Assembly: GCA_002429045.1 (NCBI GenBank)
Contig: DIYM01000148.1
Span: 1-41,360 of the forward strand
Direction of reading: 5' to 3'
Origin: Phycisphaerales bacterium UBA6054
GTDB lineage: Bacteria > Planctomycetota > Phycisphaerae > Phycisphaerales > UBA1924
Length of the DNA stretch: 41,360 nucleotides
Part shown: positions 1-8,583 of the stretch, piece after piece
How the letters are laid out: the number at the start of each line of letters is the position of its first letter
How positions within the stretch are numbered: position 1 is the first letter of the stretch
Notes under the pieces: generated by a model
What the model was told of the DNA's origin: nothing
The model's database searches: none
What the model saw: the letters and a program-made list of their open reading frames with translations, nothing else
Translations under genes and position numbers: made by a program

Positions 1-822
1 GCGGCGGCCCGGTTGCCCAAGGCGCAGGCCGCGGCGGAACGGTTGTGCGCGATCAACGCCGATGCCCGGGTCGAGCCGGTCATCGCCGACGCCCGCCCGT
101 CGAACATCGAGTCGATGATGATCGGCGGGCGGCACGGGAGGCCCGATGTCGTGCTCGACGGCACCGACAACTTCGAGACGCGTTTCTTGATCAACGACGT
201 GTGCGTCAAGCACGGGCTCGCGTACATCTACGGGGGCGTGGTGGGGACCGGCGCGATGCGCGCGGTGTTCGACACGGCTCGGGGTGGGCCTTGCCTGCGC
301 TGCGTGTTCGATCGCCCCCCCGCGCCCGGCTCGCAGCCGACCTGCGAGACGGCCGGTGTCCTCGCCCCGGCGGCGGGCATCATCGGCGCGATGCAGGCGA
401 CAGAAGCCATCAGACGCATCGTCGGTGCCGAGCGTCCGGCGGCGGACCTTATCAGCATCGATGTGTGGGACGGCACGTTCCGATCCGTTGATCTCGAAAG
501 CTCGAAGGATCCGGGCTGCCCGTGCTGCCACGGGGCGGTGTACGAGTTTCTCGACGGGCCGGAGCCCGAGTCCGCGAGCCTGTGCGGGCGGAACGCCGTC
601 CAGGTCATCCCGATGCCGGGGCACCGCGTGGAGTTCGATCGCATGGCGGCCGAGTTGGAGTCGGTCGGCACGGTGACCCGTTCTCCGTTCATGGTGCGGG
701 TCGGGCTCAGAGAGCAGCCGGGCGTGTCGATCTCTGTCTTCCGCGATGGCAGGGCCGTGATCGAGGGCACCGAGGACGCGTCGAGGGCCCGGGCGCTCTA
801 CGCTCGGTACGTCGGGGCCTGA
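1..822 (+). CDS. ThiF/MoeB/HesA-type E1-like adenylyltransferase (5' partial)
   Basis: The reading frame is open from base 1, so the N-terminal nucleotide-binding part lies outside the window. What remains begins in the AA-x-RL-x-x-IN segment typical of ThiF/MoeB enzymes, which adenylate the C-terminus of ubiquitin-like sulfur carriers (ThiS, MoaD). It contains the PTCETAGVLAPAAGIIG block, where the Cys matches the E1 catalytic cysteine. Two CxxC-type pairs (CLRC and CPCC) fit the structural zinc site. After CPCC comes a C-terminal extension starting LCGRNAVQV and ending in a DGRAVIEGT-type stretch, seen in one branch of bacterial MoeB/ThiF proteins. The sulfur-carrier partner is not in view, so thiamine versus molybdopterin (or cysteine) synthesis cannot be decided. 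The family call is firm; the subfamily is open. Confidence 0.88.
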   Translation, partial: AAARLPKAQAAAERLCAINADARVEPVIADARPSNIESMMIGGRHGRPDVVLDGTDNFETRFLINDVCVKHGLAYIYGGVVGTGAMRAVFDTARGGPCLRCVFDRPPAPGSQPTCETAGVLAPAAGIIGAMQATEAIRRIVGAERPAADLISIDVWDGTFRSVDLESSKDPGCPCCHGAVYEFLDGPEPESASLCGRNAVQVIPMPGHRVEFDRMAAELESVGTVTRSPFMVRVGLREQPGVSISVFRDGRAVIEGTEDASRARALYARYVGA

Positions 823-860
823 CGCAGGCTGGCCCGACAGCAACCCCGAGGGAGCACGAC

Positions 861-1403
861 ATGAGCGAAACCGGCACCGCGAACCGCATCGGCGAGATGC
901 TGGCCCTGACCACCGCCCGGACCATGAAACTGGCCGAGGGTCTGCTCAGGGGCGTAGACGCCGCGGACTTCGCCAGGAAGCCCGCCCCTGATGGCAACGT
1001 CATCGATACGAATCACCCGGCGTTCATCTACGGGCACCTCGCGATCTATCCGTCCATGATCATGGGCATGATCGGGCACGACGGTGCGTCGGTCGGCACG
1101 CCTGATTCGTGGCAGGAGTTGTTCAAGAACGGGGCGGTGTGCACCGACGATGCCGACGGCACCAACTACCCGCCGATGGACGAGATCGTCGCGAGCTTCG
1201 AGTCGGGCTACGCCGCGTTGATCGACGCGACCAGGAACACCGCCGACGAGGTGCTCCTCCGCCCGCTGGCCGAGGAGGGCTGGCGGGACGCGTTCGGGAC
1301 CAACGGCGGCATGGTCGGCTTCATGCTGCACGACCACCTGATGTTCCACCTGGGGCAGATGAGCGTGTGGCGTCGAGCGATGGGGCTCGGCTCGGCCATG
1401 TGA
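861..1403 (+). CDS. DinB-like (DUF1569-type) four-helix protein
   Basis: A 180-residue protein resembling the DinB/YfiT metal-dependent helical-bundle superfamily. His residues that could form the metal triad appear in GHLAIY and in HDHLMFHLGQMSVWRR near the C-terminus; the HxxxHxxQ pattern is typical of the last helix. Members include thiol-dependent transferases and many proteins of unknown role, so no substrate is assigned. The ATG at 861 is preceded by GAGGGAG-like sequence at about 848-854. It follows the adenylyltransferase by 38 bases on the same strand and may be co-transcribed with it, with no functional link obvious. It converges on the hydrolase gene ending at 1448. Confidence 0.75.
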   Translation: MSETGTANRIGEMLALTTARTMKLAEGLLRGVDAADFARKPAPDGNVIDTNHPAFIYGHLAIYPSMIMGMIGHDGASVGTPDSWQELFKNGAVCTDDADGTNYPPMDEIVASFESGYAALIDATRNTADEVLLRPLAEEGWRDAFGTNGGMVGFMLHDHLMFHLGQMSVWRRAMGLGSAM

Positions 1404-1447
1404 TCGGACCCGGCAGCCGTGATCTTCCAGCGGGCTTCGGCCTGTTG

Positions 1448-2170
1448 TTAGGCCGTCACGCTGTCGCCGCGAACGAACGGGTTGCTGAGTTTCTCGTGCC
1501 CGATCTGCGTGACCGGTCCGTGCCCGGGCAGGGCCACGGTTTCGGGAGGCAGCGTGTAGAGCTTCTCCTGGATCGACCTGGCGAGGGTCTCGAAGTCCGA
1601 CCCCGGGAAGTCGTGGCGTCCGATCGAGCCGTTGAACAGCGTGTCGCCCACGATCGCGACCGGCGAGCCCCGATGGACGAGGCTGATACCCCCGGGCGAG
1701 TGCCCGGGGGTGTGGCGCACCTCCCAGGGCTCACCGCAGAGCGTCAGCAGTTCGCCGTCGGCGAGCAGGCGATCGGGCGTGGGCCCGGTGACCTCGATGC
1801 CGTGACGGGCGGAGAGGTTGAGGTTCGGGTCGGTCAGCCACGCCCCCTCGGCCTCGTGGATCCAGATCGGGCAATCGGGGAAGCGGGCACGGAACGCGAA
1901 CAGCCCGGCGATGTGATCGAGGTGGGCGTGGGTCAGCACGACCGCCTCGGGGACGAGCCCGAGTCTGTCGATCTCTTCGAGCATGATCCCGGGCTCGACG
2001 CCGCAGTCGGCGACCCAGCACGGGTCGCCCCGTGAGGCCCCCTTTCGGGAGGTCACGTAGCAGTTGGTCTGGAACGGCCCGAGCGCGAACGCCCGGATCT
2101 CTGGGGGTTCGGATGGTTCGGACCGACCCGATTCCGGGCCAGCGGCGTGATCGTTTGGGACATCTGGCAT
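1448..2170 (-). CDS. metallo-beta-lactamase-fold hydrolase (glyoxalase II-like)
   Basis: A 240-residue protein with the complete MBL-fold metal ligand set: THAHLDHIAG (HxHxDH), HTPGHSPGG (His), VGDTLFNGSIGRHDFPG (bridging Asp) and GHGPVTQIG (final His). The GxxGRxDxPG signature and the small size match the YcbL/GloB-like group of hydroxyacylglutathione hydrolase relatives, which act on thioesters in the cytoplasm. The open frame extends upstream to 2281 but looks non-coding there. The ATG at 2170 (MPDVPND) is preferred because it leaves 62 bases before the divergent cupin gene. A short acidic/Pro-rich stretch precedes the domain. The exact substrate is not known. Confidence 0.85.
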   Translation of the reverse strand: MPDVPNDHAAGPESGRSEPSEPPEIRAFALGPFQTNCYVTSRKGASRGDPCWVADCGVEPGIMLEEIDRLGLVPEAVVLTHAHLDHIAGLFAFRARFPDCPIWIHEAEGAWLTDPNLNLSARHGIEVTGPTPDRLLADGELLTLCGEPWEVRHTPGHSPGGISLVHRGSPVAIVGDTLFNGSIGRHDFPGSDFETLARSIQEKLYTLPPETVALPGHGPVTQIGHEKLSNPFVRGDSVTA

Positions 2171-2232
2171 GTGGCATGGTAATCTGGTTAGACCGCCCGG
2201 TCCGCGGGCGTGTCGTGAACAGGAGACCGCCC

Positions 2233-2625
2233 TTGACCACCGCCCGCGACGTGCTGATCCGGAACATCGACGAGACCCCAAGGACCCCCGTGCACATGGA
2301 AGGTGTCAAAGGCGCTTCGATGGCGGTGATGGTGGGCAGGGAAGACGGTGCGCCCCATTTCGCGCTGCGCCAGTTTGCGGTCGAGCCGGGGGGGCACACT
2401 CCCCGCCACAGCCACGACTACGAGCACGAGGTGTTCGTCGTCTCCGGCGAGGGGACCATCTTCCTCGGCGGTCGGGAGAACCCGATCCGAGCGGGCGACG
2501 TGATTTATGTGCCCGCAAACGAGCAGCATCAGTTCCGATCAAGAGAGAACCAGCCCGGCGACCTCCGGTTTCTGTGCCTCGTGCCGGTCGAGCAGAACTG
2601 CGGCGGGCCGGTTCCGGGGAGCTAA
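2233..2625 (+). CDS. small cupin-domain protein
   Basis: A 130-residue single-domain cupin. Motif 1 is seen as GHTPRHSHDYEHEVFVVSG (HxH plus Glu) and motif 2 as AGDVIYVPANEQHQFR (final His), so the metal ligands are intact. Such proteins range from dioxygenases and isomerases to sugar-binding sensors, and no substrate can be named. The start is a TTG at 2233, chosen because a perfect AGGAGA lies at 2221-2226 with six-base spacing and there is no in-frame ATG before the conserved domain. The gene is divergent from the MBL-fold hydrolase, and the 62-base gap must hold both promoters. Confidence 0.8.
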   Translation: MTTARDVLIRNIDETPRTPVHMEGVKGASMAVMVGREDGAPHFALRQFAVEPGGHTPRHSHDYEHEVFVVSGEGTIFLGGRENPIRAGDVIYVPANEQHQFRSRENQPGDLRFLCLVPVEQNCGGPVPGS

Positions 2626-2677
2626 TCGGGGCAAGTCGGGCCCATCAGGGACGATCGAGCAGAGCGAGGAAACACGC

Positions 2678-3643
2678 ATGGACGAGCAAAGCGGCATCCC
2701 ATCGACCTGGATCGCGGCGATCTACGGATCGCTCGGGGTCCTCTGCGGCGTGGCCACCGCCAAGGGGATCATGACATCCAGCGATACCTGGGTCCTAGCG
2801 GGGCTGCTCGGGCTCGTGGTCACGCTCGCCGCCTTGCCTTTGGCGTTGAAAAAGATCGGCGGGGGGCAGGGCTACAACCCCAAACTCGCCAAGGAACTCC
2901 ACGAGATCCGTGCGCAGGTCCGCGGCATGACCGCGGCGGTCGAGAGCATGCAAGAGACCATGGTCCTCTCCGACGACGCGCGACGCGTGCTCAACCGGTC
3001 TCGCGAACGGGACCTGCTCTGCAAGGCGATCCAAGAGGACATCAACAGCGAGGATTGGGACGCGGCGATGGTGCTGATCCGCGAGCTCGCCGAGAGATTC
3101 GGCTACCGGGCCGACGCGGAGGGTTTCCGCCAGAAGGTCGAGACCGCCCGTTTCACGACGATGGATCGGCGTGTCACCGAGGCGGTCCGCAGCCTGGACG
3201 AGATGATGGCACGCTCGGAGTGGGACGAGGCGCTGAGCGAGGCGGGGCGGATCGCACGCCTGTTCCCCGATTCGCCCAAGGTGGAAGGGCTGCGGCACCG
3301 CGTCACCGCGACCCGGGACCGCTTTAAGCTGGACTTGGAACGCCGGTTTCTCAAAGCCGCGCAGGGCGAGCGGATCGAAGAGGCGATGGAGTTGCTCCAC
3401 GAACTGGACCAGTATCTCACCGAAGACGAGGCCCAGCAGTTCCGTGAGGTCGCCCGCGGCGTGATCGGGAAAGCACGCGATAATCTCGGGGCCGACTTCA
3501 AGCTCGCGCTCCAAGACCGGATGTGGGGGCGGGCGGCCGAGATTGGTGAACGGATCATCGAGGAGTTCCCCAACTCCAGGATGGCCGAAGAAATCCGCGG
3601 GATGATCGATACCATCCGCGATCGGGCCGGTGTCACCGGTTAG
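2678..3643 (+). CDS. membrane-anchored helical-repeat (TPR-like) protein of unknown function
   Basis: A 321-residue protein. The N-terminus carries two hydrophobic stretches (about residues 9-27 and 35-57), the second ending in a Lys-rich cytoplasmic-type edge. The rest is highly charged and helical. It includes repeated units of the form D-W-D-A-A-x-x-L-I-x-E-L-A-x-x-F, then E-W-D-E-A-L-S-E-A-G-R-I-A-R-L-F-P-D-S-P and R-A-A-E-I-G-E-R-I-I-E-E-F-P-N-S, which resemble degenerate tetratricopeptide repeats. A GAGGAAA ribosome site precedes the ATG at 2678. Its 3' end overlaps the convergent lspA end by 11 bases. I do not recognise a specific family; a scaffolding role at the inner membrane is an inference from shape only. 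Confidence 0.7.
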   Translation: MDEQSGIPSTWIAAIYGSLGVLCGVATAKGIMTSSDTWVLAGLLGLVVTLAALPLALKKIGGGQGYNPKLAKELHEIRAQVRGMTAAVESMQETMVLSDDARRVLNRSRERDLLCKAIQEDINSEDWDAAMVLIRELAERFGYRADAEGFRQKVETARFTTMDRRVTEAVRSLDEMMARSEWDEALSEAGRIARLFPDSPKVEGLRHRVTATRDRFKLDLERRFLKAAQGERIEEAMELLHELDQYLTEDEAQQFREVARGVIGKARDNLGADFKLALQDRMWGRAAEIGERIIEEFPNSRMAEEIRGMIDTIRDRAGVTG

Positions 3644-4280
3644 GGTCTTGCCCGTCGGACCCCGACGGTTCCGGCGCGGGCTGCCTCCAGGTATAGACGA
3701 TCAGGATGCCGATGCCCACGAGCAGGAACGCATCGGCGATGTTCGAAACGTAGGGCCAGACCTCGTCCGATCCGCTGGGCCAGCGGATGCCGAACGGCAG
3801 CTTCATGCCGGGCAACGGATGGATGAAATCCCGGACGCACGCGAACACCACGCGGTCGTACAGGTTCCCGAGCCCTCCCGAGACGACCAACGAGAACGCG
3901 ATATGCGCCCACCGGTCGCGGGCCGAGGTCTTGAAGGCAAAGAGCCAAGTCGCCAGCCCGACCGCGAGCATGGTAAAGACCACAAAGAACCAGCGTTTCC
4001 CGGCACCGATGCCAAACACGGCCCCCGGGTTCAGCACCAGGGTAAAGTCCAGCAATCTCGGAATGACCGTCACGGGCTCGTGGTAGGGGATCAGTTGGTT
4101 GATGTTGCTGGCCGCCATCACCTCCTGGCGGTCGACGATCACGCGTGTGTCGGCGATGTGCAGGAACGCGAGGTGCTTGGACCACAGATCGATCACAAGA
4201 CCCGCGGTCGTCGCGACCAGAAACCAAGCCCAAGCCTTGGGGTGGCGCCCCGCGTGGCCCGGGGCGTCGGGGGCGGTCAC
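3633..4280 (-). CDS. lspA: lipoprotein signal peptidase (signal peptidase II)
   Basis: A 215-residue polytopic membrane protein that cleaves signal peptides of prolipoproteins at the inner membrane. Recognisable blocks in order are DLWSKHLA in the first membrane segment, LNPGAVFGIGAG, GGLGNLYDRVVF carrying one catalytic Asp, and SNIADAFLLVGIGIL carrying the second. There is an insertion between the first segment and the LNPG block compared with the short E. coli enzyme. The start is taken as GTG at 4280, which overlaps the TGA of the upstream DksA-like gene (GTGA), so the two are probably translationally coupled. Several lipoprotein substrates occur in this window, for example the products of 32530-33444, 38765-39475 and 39545-40318. 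Confidence 0.92.
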   Translation of the reverse strand: MTAPDAPGHAGRHPKAWAWFLVATTAGLVIDLWSKHLAFLHIADTRVIVDRQEVMAASNINQLIPYHEPVTVIPRLLDFTLVLNPGAVFGIGAGKRWFFVVFTMLAVGLATWLFAFKTSARDRWAHIAFSLVVSGGLGNLYDRVVFACVRDFIHPLPGMKLPFGIRWPSGSDEVWPYVSNIADAFLLVGIGILIVYTWRQPAPEPSGSDGQDPNR

Positions 4281-5278
4281 GCCGTGCCGCCGCGACGTTC
4301 CAACTCGCGAGCGGCTTCGATCGTATAGCGAGCCCACGGCAGTTCTGTCAGGCGGGCTTCCGGGATCGGGTGCGCGGTCAGTTCGCAAAGCCCGTAGGTG
4401 CCGGCCTCGATGCGTGCCAGCGCGTCGTCGATGTCCTTGATGAGACGCCGATCCTGAGCGGCAAGGTTCAGGCTCAGGCTCTGGTCGTAGTTCTCGGAGC
4501 CCTGCTCGGCCGCGTGCTGGGGCGTGTTGCTCAGCCCACCCGAGCCTCCGGACCGGAGCGCCTCGTTCTCCATGTTCGTGACATCACCGAGCAACTCGGC
4601 ACGCTTGGTGATCAGCGCCAGGCGGTACTTCTCGAGCTTCGCCTTGGTCAGCGGGGACTTCTTCCGCTTCGACTTCGGCTCGTCGAGCACGGAGGTGACC
4701 TTCGGGGCCGAGGGGCCCGATGGGATCAGCGGTTTTTTGGCGAACGCCGACCCCGGGCCCAGCAACTGGGGGCGTTCGGGCATGACGAACTTGGGACCGC
4801 CGCGCGATTTGCCCGACGTCTTCTTCGATGCGGGCTTGACGATGGTGATGCCCTTGCGGTTGGAAGCCTTATTGTCCCCTTTGCTCTCGGCGGGTTTGGA
4901 CTGCTTGGGACTCGCGGGCGCGGGCTTCTTCGCGGTTTTTTTCGCAGCGGGTGCTTTGGTGGTCTTTTTCGCTGCGGGCTTCTTGGAGACCGACTTTTTG
5001 GCCGCGGTTTTTTTCACGGCAGGACTTTTGGCGATCTTCTTCGCGGCGGCCTTCTTCTGAGCCGCTTTGGTCACTTTCTTGGGAGCGGCTTTCCTTGGCG
5101 TTTTTTTGGCGGTCTTCTTTGCGGTCTTTTTGGCTGCAGCGGGCTTTTTCATGACCGCTCTCTTGACCACTTTCTTCTTGGTGGCCGGCTTCTTGGACTT
5201 CGATGAAGCCGCCTTGGCCCGCGCGGGCTTTTTGGTCACCTTTTTCGTCTTCTTTTTGGTGGCCGCTTTTTTCGCCAA
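4277..5278 (-). CDS. DksA/TraR-like protein with degenerate zinc finger and long H1-like Lys/Ala tail
   Basis: A 333-residue protein in two parts. Roughly the first half is a lysine/alanine-rich repeat (AAKK, KKPAAKK and similar) like eukaryotic-type histone H1 tails. The C-terminal part (about 110 residues) is DksA/TraR-like, with RRLIKDIDDALARIEAGTYG followed by IPEARLTELPWARY. Only the first of the four zinc cysteines is kept (GLCELTAHPIPEAR, then YTIEAARE), so zinc binding is probably lost. The frame is open to 5362, but TTG at 5278 is preferred: it follows GGGGTGA, and the product then begins AKKAATKKK, like the HU-type protein at 20358-20816. It is upstream of and overlapping lspA. DNA or RNA-polymerase binding is an inference. 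Confidence 0.78.
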   Translation of the reverse strand: MAKKAATKKKTKKVTKKPARAKAASSKSKKPATKKKVVKRAVMKKPAAAKKTAKKTAKKTPRKAAPKKVTKAAQKKAAAKKIAKSPAVKKTAAKKSVSKKPAAKKTTKAPAAKKTAKKPAPASPKQSKPAESKGDNKASNRKGITIVKPASKKTSGKSRGGPKFVMPERPQLLGPGSAFAKKPLIPSGPSAPKVTSVLDEPKSKRKKSPLTKAKLEKYRLALITKRAELLGDVTNMENEALRSGGSGGLSNTPQHAAEQGSENYDQSLSLNLAAQDRRLIKDIDDALARIEAGTYGLCELTAHPIPEARLTELPWARYTIEAARELERRGGTA

Positions 5279-5295
5279 GTATTCACCCCAATCCG

Positions 5296-5323
5296 CTCGG
5301 CCCCCTCGCCCTTGTGGGCCGAG
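5296..5323 (-). other. stem-loop in the leader of the H1-tailed DksA-like gene
   Basis: CTCGGCCC at 5296-5303 pairs perfectly with GGGCCGAG at 5316-5323 (8 bp stem, 12-base loop). It lies 18 bases upstream of the TTG start and downstream of the accA stop at 5444. There is no T-run on the minus strand after it, so it may be a weak terminator for accA, a leader structure, or chance in GC-rich DNA. Confidence 0.35.
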
Positions 5324-5443
5324 GCGGTGCCGATTCGGGGCGAAGAATAGGCTCAATGGCAAACTGGGTCAACGTGAACCATCTGTGAAACCCCGGTCGT
5401 CCAGCTGCCTTGCTGATGTCGCAAAGCATTGTCAGGCAGGGGT

Positions 5444-6484
5444 TTACGCGGAATCTCCGGCGTTGCCCCGGCTGAGTTCATCATAAGAACCCAACAGGCG
5501 GAAGCGTTCGTAGCGCTGCTCGATGAGCTCGTCACCGGACATGCCGGCGAGATCGTCGAGTTGTTGGGTCACCCAGCCCGAGAGCAGCTGTGAGGCAGCG
5601 TCGGGATCGCGGTGCGCCCCGCCGAGGGGCTCGTCGATCGCGGCGTCCACGATGCCCAGGGAGAGGTTGTCGCGGGCGGTCAGTTTCAGGGCTTGGGCGG
5701 CGGCGGTGTTCGTCTGCTCGTTGGCCTGCTTCCAGAGGATCGCGGCGCAGCCCTCGGGCGAGATCACCGAGTACCAGCTGTTCCGGAGCATGCCGACGCG
5801 GTTGGCGACCGCGATGCCGAGGGCACCGCCCGAACCGCCCTCGCCGATGATGACCGACACGATGGGCACCGGGAGCCGGCTCATCTCGCGGAGGTTGACC
5901 GCGATCGCTTCTGCCTGCCCGCGCTCCTCGGCGCCCAATCCCGGGTAGGCCCCGGGTGTATCGACCAGCGTGACGATTGGGAGCCCGAACTTGGCCGCCA
6001 GTTCCATCTTCGCGAGCGCCTTGCGGTAACCCTCCGGGTGCGCGCAGCCGAAGTGGCAGGCGATCTTCTCTTGGGTGGTTTTGCCCTTCTGGTGCCCGAC
6101 GATCAAGACCTTGCGCGAACCGATGCGCCCGAACCCCGTCACGATCGCGGGGTCATCGCCATATCTGCGGTCGCCGTGGAGCTCGCAGAAATCGCGGCAC
6201 ATCCGCCCGATGTAGTCGCGTGTCTGCGGGCGCTGGGGGTGACGGGCGACACGGACGGTGTTCCAGGGAGACAGCTCCTCGTACAGCTCGGCCAGCTTGG
6301 CGTCGCGTTCGGCGACCAGCGCGGACAGGCCGGCCCCGTCCGGGTCGGCATCGCCCGGAGCCTGGTCTTCGGCCAACCCCCCGAGAGCCGGCACCTCGTT
6401 CCGTTGGGGAGCCTGGGCGCGTGCGATACGCTCCTCGATCTCGATAACCGGCTTCTCGAACTCGAGTTGATAGAACATCGCCAT
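5444..6484 (-). CDS. accA: acetyl-CoA carboxylase carboxyltransferase subunit alpha
   Basis: A 346-residue AccA, which with AccD transfers the carboxyl group from carboxybiotin to acetyl-CoA to make malonyl-CoA, the first step of fatty-acid synthesis. Family signatures include the N-terminal QLEFEKPVIEIEERI, then RHPQRPQTRDYI, FCELHGDR, DTPGAYPGLGAEERGQ, GEGGSGGALGIAVANRV and SPEGCAAILWKQ. The linker after the first helix is longer than usual and Pro/Gly/Asp-rich. The start is ATG 6484 (MAMFYQ), behind GGGAGA. A second ATG two codons later is possible. The gene is divergent from proC with 84 bases between. The other ACC subunits are not in the window. Confidence 0.96.
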   Translation of the reverse strand: MAMFYQLEFEKPVIEIEERIARAQAPQRNEVPALGGLAEDQAPGDADPDGAGLSALVAERDAKLAELYEELSPWNTVRVARHPQRPQTRDYIGRMCRDFCELHGDRRYGDDPAIVTGFGRIGSRKVLIVGHQKGKTTQEKIACHFGCAHPEGYRKALAKMELAAKFGLPIVTLVDTPGAYPGLGAEERGQAEAIAVNLREMSRLPVPIVSVIIGEGGSGGALGIAVANRVGMLRNSWYSVISPEGCAAILWKQANEQTNTAAAQALKLTARDNLSLGIVDAAIDEPLGGAHRDPDAASQLLSGWVTQQLDDLAGMSGDELIEQRYERFRLLGSYDELSRGNAGDSA

Positions 6485-6568
6485 CCGTTGGATCTCCCGG
6501 GCACAGGTGTCGGCCACCGGCCCCGAGCACCATTCTACGCGTCCGGGGGTTCTGCCGTAGGCTTGGGT

Positions 6569-7405
6569 ATGTGCAACACCTCCGGGGCTGGTGAGTCGGG
6601 ATCTTGGCTGTTCATCGGAGCGGGAAACATGGCCCGGGCGATCGTTGCCGGGGCCTGCGACGCGGGCGTGATCACTCCGAGTCAGACGGCTGCCTGTGAT
6701 CCTCACGCGGAGCGGAACCCGTCGTTCGGCGAGACGTTCGTTGAGATCGAGGCCGCGGAGGCATGGCTGGATGCCCGCCCCGGCGCCGGGCTGGTGATCG
6801 CGACCAAGCCGCAGGTGCTCGCTGACGTCGCGGCGTGCTGGGCACCGATACTCGGTCGGCGCGAGCCGATGCTCGTGGTCTCGATCCTCGCGGGCATAAC
6901 CTCCAGCCGCATCGCGGACTCTCTGGGTCCCAAGGCCCGTGTGGTGCGGGTGATGCCGAACACGCCGATACAACTCGGACTCGGGATGAGTGCGCTGTCA
7001 GGCGGGCCGGGGTCGGGCGCCGCCGATCTCGATCGCGTCGAGCGGCTGTTCGCGTCGTGCGGGGAGACGGTCAGGATCGACGAGGGCTTGATGGACGCGT
7101 TCACCGGGGTCGCGGGGTCCGGGCCGGCGTACGTGTTCTACCTCGCCGAGGCGATGGCGGAGGCGGCGATCCGGCTCGGATTCACGCCCGGGCAGTCATC
7201 GGCGATCGTCCGGCAGACCGTCGCCGGGGCGGGAGAGTTGCTGCGTGGATCGCCAGAGTCTCCGCGGGCCTTGCGGGCGGCGGTCACGAGCGAGGGCGGC
7301 ACCACGGCCGCCGCGACCGGGGTGCTCGACAGCAGCGGGGTGCAAGACGCCGTGGTTCGGGCTGTCCACGCGGCGCGGGACCGGGGCGCGGAGTTGTCTG
7401 GCTAG
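6569..7405 (+). CDS. proC: pyrroline-5-carboxylate reductase
   Basis: A 278-residue enzyme that reduces 1-pyrroline-5-carboxylate to proline with NAD(P)H, the last step of proline synthesis. It shows the Rossmann GAGNMA at residues 17-22, VMPNTP in the middle, and the C-terminal dimer/active-site block GVAGSGPAYVFYLAEAM followed by SEGGTTAAA, where the Thr/Gly stretch forms the substrate site. Length is normal. The ATG at 6569 has no strong ribosome site; no better in-frame start is apparent before the Rossmann motif. Its last four bases overlap the 3' end of the convergent ABC permease. Confidence 0.95.
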   Translation: MCNTSGAGESGSWLFIGAGNMARAIVAGACDAGVITPSQTAACDPHAERNPSFGETFVEIEAAEAWLDARPGAGLVIATKPQVLADVAACWAPILGRREPMLVVSILAGITSSRIADSLGPKARVVRVMPNTPIQLGLGMSALSGGPGSGAADLDRVERLFASCGETVRIDEGLMDAFTGVAGSGPAYVFYLAEAMAEAAIRLGFTPGQSSAIVRQTVAGAGELLRGSPESPRALRAAVTSEGGTTAAATGVLDSSGVQDAVVRAVHAARDRGAELSG

Positions 7406-8583
7406 AAATCTCGGCGCCTGAAGATCAATAAGCAGAGCCCGAGCATCACCGCCTCGAACGCGAGCGATGTGCCGACGACCCATGCGAGCGACCTGGACTC
7501 GAACGCGTCCTCGGCCCGTGCTTGGGCGCGGGGGTCCTCCATCGCCGGTCCGCTGGGTTCGGCCTGGATGTCGACCCCGTCCTCGATCCCCGCCGCTTCT
7601 CTCATCAGATCGTTGATGTCGTCCTCGGTGATCAGGTAACGGTCCAGAAGGGCCGTCGTCTCGCTCGTCTTCGGGAGTACGGTCTTGAGGATGAACATCC
7701 TGTGCGCCCACTTCGACCAGTTCTCGGCGGACAACTCGGCTTTGGCGAGCCGATCGCCGCTTCTCTTCAGCGCCGGGTTGGCCGCCTGGAGCCTGAGTTC
7801 GGGATCGGTGATCTCGGTGCCCTCGGTGTTTCTCGGCGGGGTGCCGTTGCTCACCAACTGCTCCAGGCGCCGTTCGGCGAAGACGCGTTGGTTGTCGAGG
7901 TTTTCGCGGGCGTCCTCGACGCGGACGATCCTGCCTTCGCGCTCCATGACGAGCAGGCCGTCACCGACGTTGGTCAGAAAAATCAAGCACCAGAACAGCA
8001 TCGTCAGGAGCAACGCCGCGATGGTTGATCGTGTGATAAGCCCGATGAGCGCGCAGAACGAAAACAGGTAGCTAAAAAACAGGACGACGATCGGCACCGC
8101 GAGGAACACTTCGGGGGAGAACGACCCGCCGCGGATGAGGATGATCAGGAAGCATCCGGCCGAGAACACCAGCACCTGGAGGGCGACGAAGAGCAGCCCC
8201 ACGATGTACTTGGTCAGGAACAGGCGTGCTCGTGAAATCGGACGCGAGAGCATGGTCTCGATCACACCCCCGGAGACCAGATCGGGGAACATCCCCGCGG
8301 TCGACACGAGCGCGAGGATGCACGCGACCCAGGATAGCCAGACCGGGATGCCCCACTGGACGAACTGCGATTTGTAGAACAGTTCCGGAGAGATGCGCGA
8401 GGAGTTGACGATCGGGCTGTCGAACGACCACACGAAGAAGCTGGTCCCCTCCTCGTCGATGCCGAGCCCGGCAAAGACCACCACGACGATGAGGTTCAGG
8501 CCCATGGTGATCCAGAAGAGCTTCCGAGCGTTCAGCTCGCGGTACGCATCGATGAACAGGGCCTTGGTCTGGGTGAGGATCAT
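7402..8583 (-). CDS. ABC-2 type transporter permease
   Basis: A 393-residue multi-pass membrane protein: an N-terminal TM segment after FIDAYRELNARKLFW, a first extracytoplasmic loop, then a cluster of TM segments with the SGGVIETMLSRPISRARLFLTKY coupling-type region. A long soluble loop (about residues 215-360) containing charged helices follows, and a final TM near the C-terminus (LAFEAVMLGLCLLIF). The layout matches NatB/ABC-2 membrane subunits. Its ATG overlaps the TGA of the ATPase gene (ATGA at 8580-8583), so they form one exporter. Cargo is unknown; some relatives act in lipid or polysaccharide export or antibiotic resistance. Confidence 0.88.
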   Translation of the reverse strand: MILTQTKALFIDAYRELNARKLFWITMGLNLIVVVVFAGLGIDEEGTSFFVWSFDSPIVNSSRISPELFYKSQFVQWGIPVWLSWVACILALVSTAGMFPDLVSGGVIETMLSRPISRARLFLTKYIVGLLFVALQVLVFSAGCFLIILIRGGSFSPEVFLAVPIVVLFFSYLFSFCALIGLITRSTIAALLLTMLFWCLIFLTNVGDGLLVMEREGRIVRVEDARENLDNQRVFAERRLEQLVSNGTPPRNTEGTEITDPELRLQAANPALKRSGDRLAKAELSAENWSKWAHRMFILKTVLPKTSETTALLDRYLITEDDINDLMREAAGIEDGVDIQAEPSGPAMEDPRAQARAEDAFESRSLAWVVGTSLAFEAVMLGLCLLIFRRRDF

